DNA of 6,154 bases, taken from assembly GCA_038253555.1 (NCBI GenBank), contig JBBSGZ010000180.1, positions 1 to 6,154 of the forward strand. Direction: 5' to 3'. The notes under the pieces are model-generated. The model worked only from the letters and a program-made list of their open reading frames with translations. It was not told the origin of the DNA and ran no database searches. Origin of the DNA: JALYUA01 sp038253555 (GTDB lineage: Bacteria; Acidobacteriota; Thermoanaerobaculia; UBA5066; Gp7-AA6). Each line of letters begins with the position of its first letter. Position 1 is the first letter of the stretch. The position numbers and the translations under genes are program-made. This document shows positions 6,009 to 6,154 of this stretch, piece after piece.

Positions 6009-6060
6009 TCCGCGCTATGCCGCGACCTCATCCACGAGTCGCTGCACAGGCTCGGTTTGA
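5896..6060 (+). CDS. Short Arg-rich ORF with a strong ribosome-binding site (doubtful)
   Basis: ATG5896 is preceded by AAGGAG (5882-5887) at 8-nt spacing, the best Shine-Dalgarno on the plus strand here. The frame encodes 54 residues, starting MTSRRRNVRRRRPRRE, and ends at TGA 6058-6060. The very high Arg content, including consecutive Arg codons, is what GC-rich sequence read out of frame often looks like. I suspect either a genuine small basic protein or the true start of a gene whose frame was lost soon after. The frame ending at TGA 5897-5899 overlaps this ATG by ATGA, hinting at translational coupling. No family recognised. Confidence 0.25.
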   Translation: MTSRRRNVRRRRPRRESPRLTEPGSRAVHVSRPQSRPNPRYAATSSTSRCTGSV

Positions 6061-6154
6061 CCGGAGAACTCCCAGACCCCGAGACCGCGACGCGCTATTT
6101 GGCGCTGCAGCCCGCAGGCGCGCGCGTCGCCGTTAACCCCGCGGGATCGCGCAG
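6009..6154 (+). CDS. Open frame running off the right edge, unidentified
   Basis: From a TAA at 6006-6008 the frame stays open to the window end and reads like protein, including RDLIHESLHRLGLTGELPD and RYLALQPAGARVAVNPAG. About 80% of third codon positions are G or C, better than the competing minus frame (about 73%). No ATG or GTG with a ribosome-binding site opens it, so it may be the downstream part of a gene broken by a frameshift, possibly the one starting at ATG5896. I cannot assign a family. Confidence 0.3.

Overview
The window is GC-rich bacterial DNA, most likely from an Acidobacteriota genome. The main taxonomic clue is the large minus-strand gene. It has the layout of the 'VWFA-related Acidobacterial domain' family (TIGR03436), a secreted von Willebrand A-like family best known from that phylum. 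Its neighbour, a secreted Asp-box beta-propeller protein, is also common in such genomes. This placement rests on reading the proteins, not on a database search.

Layout from left to right. (1) Positions 2-67 are the last 21 codons of an unidentified plus-strand gene. (2) Positions 68-204 are intergenic. (3) Positions 205-883 are an IS630-family insertion sequence flanked by a duplicated TA, inserted in a CTAG target. Both terminal inverted repeats survive. The transposase has lost its N-terminal DNA-binding half, so the element looks internally deleted and unable to move by itself. (4) Positions 906-3086 (+) encode a 726-residue secreted protein with 14 Asp-box-type repeats, seven on each side of a Pro/Ala/Ser/Thr-rich linker of about 100 residues. 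This suggests two tandem seven-bladed propellers. The IS lies only 20 bp upstream of its start codon. (5) Positions 3112-5304 (-) encode a 730-residue secreted VWFA-related protein. It is convergent with the propeller gene, with 25 bp between the stop codons. (6) Positions 5305-5500 hold a good Shine-Dalgarno, a perfect TATAAT and several palindromes in front of the VWFA gene. (7) Positions 5504-5821 (-) are a truncated remnant of a second Asp-box repeat protein. (8) Positions 5822-6154 hold no recognisable gene. There is one short Arg-rich ORF with an excellent ribosome-binding site, and an open frame running off the right edge.

How the parts may work together: the two intact genes both encode exported proteins with adhesion or interaction folds (propeller and VWA). 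They could act on the cell surface or in the periplasm, but nothing in the window proves a shared pathway, and being convergent they are not an operon. The window also shows decay and rearrangement: a deleted IS, a severed upstream region and a truncated paralog. I see no tRNA, rRNA, CRISPR array, riboswitch or clear defence system.
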